Positions 29,134 to 31,203 of a stretch of 31,203 nt of DNA are shown in pieces. Every line of letters begins with the position of its first letter. Within the stretch, counting starts at the first letter, position 1. Both the position numbers and the translations under genes were made by a program. The notes below the pieces were generated by a model. That model made no database searches, was not told the origin of the DNA, and saw nothing but the letters and a program-made list of their open reading frames with translations. This DNA comes from JBBRTJ01 sp038244535 (lineage in GTDB: Bacteria > Actinomycetota > Acidimicrobiia > Acidimicrobiales > Ilumatobacteraceae): assembly GCA_038244535.1 (NCBI GenBank), contig JBBRTJ010000037.1:1-31203 (forward strand), given 5' to 3'.

Positions 29134-29543
29134 GCGACCACCTCGTCGATGTCGGTCTCGATCTTCGTCACATCGGCATCGATGACGACCTCGACCGGAA
29201 CCTCGACGGAGCCGGGGCGGGGCCCACGATCGCCGCGGTCCCCACGATCGCCGCGCTCGCCCCGCTCACCGCGGCCGCTGCGCTGCGTGGTGACGCGCTT
29301 GGCGTAGGGCATCAGCGCCATCTCACGGGCGTTCTTGATGGCCGTCGCGATGTCGCGCTGCTGCTGGCTGTCATTGCCGTTGACCCGCCGGGCGCGAATC
29401 TTGGAGCGATCCGACATGAAGCGCTGGAGCAGGTTGACGTCCTTGTAGTCCACGTACACCACCCGCTCTTGGCTGATGATGCTCGCCTTCTTCTTGATCT
29501 TCTTGGTCGTGTCCTTGGCGCGGGGGCGCCGTGCCGGCTTCAT
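29130..29543 (-). CDS. rpsR: 30S ribosomal protein S18 with C-terminal extension
   Basis: Small-subunit protein that pairs with S6 in the platform. Residues about 20-85 carry the S18 core: VDYKDVNLLQRFMSDRSKIRARRVNG and QQQRDIATAIKNAREMALMPY. The usual length is 75-90 residues, but this protein runs to 137. The extra part is an RGERGERGDRGDRGDRG repeat (residues about 91-107) followed by an acidic tail (VEVVIDADVTKIETDIDEVV). The start overlaps the ssb stop by one base (TGATG), the stop overlaps rplI by 4 nt. The extension is in frame and well within the operon, so it is unlikely to be a sequencing artefact. Confidence 0.96.
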   Translation of the reverse strand: MKPARRPRAKDTTKKIKKKASIISQERVVYVDYKDVNLLQRFMSDRSKIRARRVNGNDSQQQRDIATAIKNAREMALMPYAKRVTTQRSGRGERGERGDRGDRGDRGPRPGSVEVPVEVVIDADVTKIETDIDEVVA

Positions 29544-30004
29544 CAGAACGGCTCCTCATCGGGGTAGTACGCGGGTTCGGCGGAACGAGGCGCAGCGCCC
29601 TGCGGGGCGGCAGCGCCATCGGCTGGGCGGCGGTCGGTGCGCTCGACCTGGGCGGTGGCGTAGCGGAGGCTCGGACCGACCTCGTCGGCGGTGATCTCGA
29701 GCACGGTGCGGCTCTCGCCGGCCTGAGTCGTGTAGGTGCGCTGCTCGAGACGCCCTGAGACGATCACTCGGGTGCCCTTCGTGAGCGAGCTGGCGAGGTT
29801 CTCACCGAGCTGCTCCCACGCGGTGATGGTGAAGTAGGCGGGCTCTTCGTCACGCCACTCGCCGGCGACCTGCTTGCGGCGGTTGACGGCGATGCCGAAC
29901 GACGTGATCGCCTTGCCGCCCTGGGTGAACCGAAGCTCGGGATCGCGCGTGAGGTTTCCCACGACGGTCACGTTCGGGATGATGGTGACTCTTCCGTCTG
30001 CCAT
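29543..30004 (-). CDS. ssb: Single-stranded DNA-binding protein
   Basis: A 153-residue SSB protecting single-stranded DNA at forks and in repair. The OB fold is recognisable in NVTVVGNLTRDPELRFTQGG, FGIAVNRRK, YFTITAWEQLGENLASSLTKGTRVIVSGRLEQRTY and TVLEITADEVGPSLR. A disordered Ala/Pro-rich linker leads to the acidic tip PDEEPF, the conserved protein-docking tail. ATG 30004 is chosen for the GGAG box 6 nt upstream; the open frame to 30046 would overlap rpsF. Second gene of the operon. Confidence 0.97.
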   Translation of the reverse strand: MADGRVTIIPNVTVVGNLTRDPELRFTQGGKAITSFGIAVNRRKQVAGEWRDEEPAYFTITAWEQLGENLASSLTKGTRVIVSGRLEQRTYTTQAGESRTVLEITADEVGPSLRYATAQVERTDRRPADGAAAPQGAAPRSAEPAYYPDEEPF

Positions 30005-30032
30005 GGTTGGCTCCGTTCTCGATGCGACGGCG

Positions 30033-30368
30033 TCAGGCCGTCGCACCCGCCTCGACGAGGCCGCGACGAGCGGCTTCGTGCAGGGGCAGGCGCATCAGCT
30101 TGTGGCGGACGATGTCGTCCGCGAGGCGCAGCGAGCGCTCAAGATCGTCGAGGGCACCGCCTTCGGCCACGAGGTTCATCACCACGTAGTAGCCCTCGGT
30201 CTTCTTGTTGATCTCGTAGGCGAAGCGACGCTTCCCCCACCAGTCGGGCTTGCCGTGGACGGCGCCGCCCTTGGCGGTGATCTGGGTCACGATCTGCGTC
30301 ACCCAGGCTTGGGCGTCGGCCTCTTCGAGACCGCCATCGATGATGACCATGAACTCGTAAGCACGCAT
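30033..30368 (-). CDS. rpsF: 30S ribosomal protein S6
   Basis: A 111-residue S6, partner of S18. Typical features are MRAYEFMVIIDGGLEE at the N-terminus, VHGKPDWWGKRRFAYEINKKTEGYYVVMNL in the middle and DDIVRHKLMRLP near the C-terminus. ATG 30368 has GGGAGG 8 nt upstream; the longer open frame is not S6-like. It leads the operon rpsF-ssb-rpsR-rplI, and the GC-rich leader may bind S6:S18 for feedback. Confidence 0.98.
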   Translation of the reverse strand: MRAYEFMVIIDGGLEEADAQAWVTQIVTQITAKGGAVHGKPDWWGKRRFAYEINKKTEGYYVVMNLVAEGGALDDLERSLRLADDIVRHKLMRLPLHEAARRGLVEAGATA

Positions 30369-30388
30369 GCGTGCAACCTCCCTCTGGA

Positions 30389-30422
30389 CCCGGCTCGGCC
30401 GGGGCCCCACCGCGATCGGTGG
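30389..30422 (-). promoter_or_regulatory. Structured leader of rpsF, possible S6:S18 autoregulatory RNA
   Basis: Two hairpins stand in tandem in the predicted 5' leader: CCACCG/CGGTGG (30407-30422) and CCCGGC/GCCGGG (30389-30403), just ahead of the ribosome binding site. S6:S18 complexes are known to bind rpsF leader RNAs in several phyla. A match to that RNA motif cannot be confirmed by eye, so this is a candidate only. Confidence 0.3.
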
Positions 30423-30445
30423 AGCAGGGTGTATGGGACCGGTGG

Positions 30446-30451
30446 ACCTTA
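30446..30451 (-). promoter_or_regulatory. -10 box of the rpsF operon
   Basis: TAAGGT on the minus strand would give a leader of about 70 nt that contains both hairpins. The -35 region (around 30469-30474) is weak. Confidence 0.4.
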
Positions 30452-30483
30452 GCGGATCGGGGCCCGTACGACGCCGTCGCCGT

Positions 30484-31203
30484 TCACGAGAGCCCAGTCG
30501 ACGCGTAGAGCCCGAGGACCTCGGCTACCTCGTCACTCACCCGATAGCTCTCGTCGAGGGACGGGAACGAGCCCGAGCGCACGTCAGCCGCCCATGCGGC
30601 CATCGCGGCGGTGCCCACCGCCTTCAAGTCCGCGTACCGACGCACGAACTTCGGCGCCTTCCGGTCGTCCAGGCCGAGCAGGTCGTGGAAGACCAGGACC
30701 TGGCCATCGCAGCGCGGCCCCGCGCCGATGCCGATCGTGGGAACGCTCACTGCGTCGGTGACCATGGCGCCCACCGCATCGGGGATGCCCTCGAGCACGA
30801 TGGCAAAGCATCCTGCCTCGGCCAGCTCCTGGGCCTCGGCAACAAGTCCGTAGGCAGCATCGAGGCTCTTGCCCTGGACCTTGAACCCACCCATCGCGTG
30901 CACGCTCTGGGGTGTCAGGCCGATGTGTCCCATCACGGGGATCTCGGCGGAGACGATGGCACGGATCATGGGGAGGCGCTTGCGACCACCTTCGAGCTTG
31001 ACAGCCTGTGCGCCCGCCCTCACGAGCACCGCCGCGTTGCGCACGGTGTCCTCGGCGGACACGTGGTAGCTCATCCACGGCAGGTCACCGACGACCAGCG
31101 CGCGGGGCTTGGCCCGCGCCACCGCCGCGATGTGGTGCGCCATGTCGGCCACCGTCACCTGCAGCGTGTCGTCGTAGCCGAGCACCACCATCGCCAGGGA
31201 GTC
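30484..31203 (-). CDS. panB: 3-methyl-2-oxobutanoate hydroxymethyltransferase, N-terminus outside window
   Basis: First enzyme of pantothenate (coenzyme A) synthesis; adds a hydroxymethyl group from methylene-tetrahydrofolate to 2-oxoisovalerate to give ketopantoate. The visible 239 residues start DSLAMVVLGYDDTLQVTV and include VVGDLPWMSYHVS (metal-ligand Asp), VKLEGG, VMGHIGLTPQSVHAMGGFKVQG, IVLEGIP (catalytic Glu) and TIGIGAGPRCDGQVLVFHDLLGL, all PanB hallmarks. About 35-45 N-terminal residues are cut off by the window edge. It is upstream of the rpsF operon on the same strand but separated by a promoter. Confidence 0.97.
   Translation of the reverse strand, partial: DSLAMVVLGYDDTLQVTVADMAHHIAAVARAKPRALVVGDLPWMSYHVSAEDTVRNAAVLVRAGAQAVKLEGGRKRLPMIRAIVSAEIPVMGHIGLTPQSVHAMGGFKVQGKSLDAAYGLVAEAQELAEAGCFAIVLEGIPDAVGAMVTDAVSVPTIGIGAGPRCDGQVLVFHDLLGLDDRKAPKFVRRYADLKAVGTAAMAAWAADVRSGSFPSLDESYRVSDEVAEVLGLYASTGLS

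Noticed and set aside
29221..29285. CRISPR-like repeats in the rpsR region
   Set aside because: The short repeats are codons of the RGE/RGD run inside the S18 extension; there are no spacers.

Overview
The window is about 31 kb of high-GC, gene-dense DNA that looks like an actinobacterial chromosome. Pointers are a HAIR-type HspR operator at dnaK, a bifunctional-type dCTP deaminase like that of Mycobacterium, an EtfD-like membrane iron-sulfur oxidoreductase, F420/luciferase-like remnants, an OmpR-type GlnR-like regulator beside glnB, and many genes whose start codon lies 6-10 nt after a TAnnnT box (likely leaderless mRNAs). A deep-branching class such as Acidimicrobiia would fit, but that is inference; no rRNA is present.

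Layout. 1-4.1 kb: dnaK (minus, 3' end outside the window) with its promoter/operator, gpmA, and an exopolysaccharide-initiating sugar-phosphate transferase. 4.4-10.9 kb (minus strand): ammonium transporter amt, the sulfate-activation operon cysQ-cysD-cysN-cysC, P-II protein glnB, and a GlnR-like winged-helix regulator. amt, glnB and the regulator gene share the same promoter-proximal motif, so they appear to form a nitrogen regulon interrupted by the cys operon. 10.9-14.3 kb: a stand-alone cyclic-nucleotide-binding protein, the EtfD-like protein, and dcd. 14.3-17.3 kb: a nitrobindin-like protein, tRNA-Gly(CCC), then an accessory-looking stretch with small unknown ORFs, a GNAT acetyltransferase, a frameshifted ORF and an acidic protein of unknown function.

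17.3-20.8 kb: a DoxX-like membrane protein divergent from a two-gene unit (AhpD/CMD-like protein plus radical SAM enzyme, overlapping by 4 nt), convergent with a rhodanese-methyltransferase fusion and a truncated luciferase-like ORF. This is the least explained cluster and the best candidate for an undescribed pathway. 20.8-26.1 kb: SMP-30-like lactonase, aldo/keto reductase, a VapBC-type toxin-antitoxin pair with a palindromic operator, PAP2-family membrane enzyme, small membrane protein, EamA transporter and a VOC-fold protein.

26.1-31.2 kb (minus strand): rpsF-ssb-rpsR-rplI followed by dnaB, the latter interrupted in its Walker A motif by a 336-residue intein with a decayed homing endonuclease; panB enters from the right edge (5' end outside the window). 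Functions are read from motifs and family knowledge; no database search was run.
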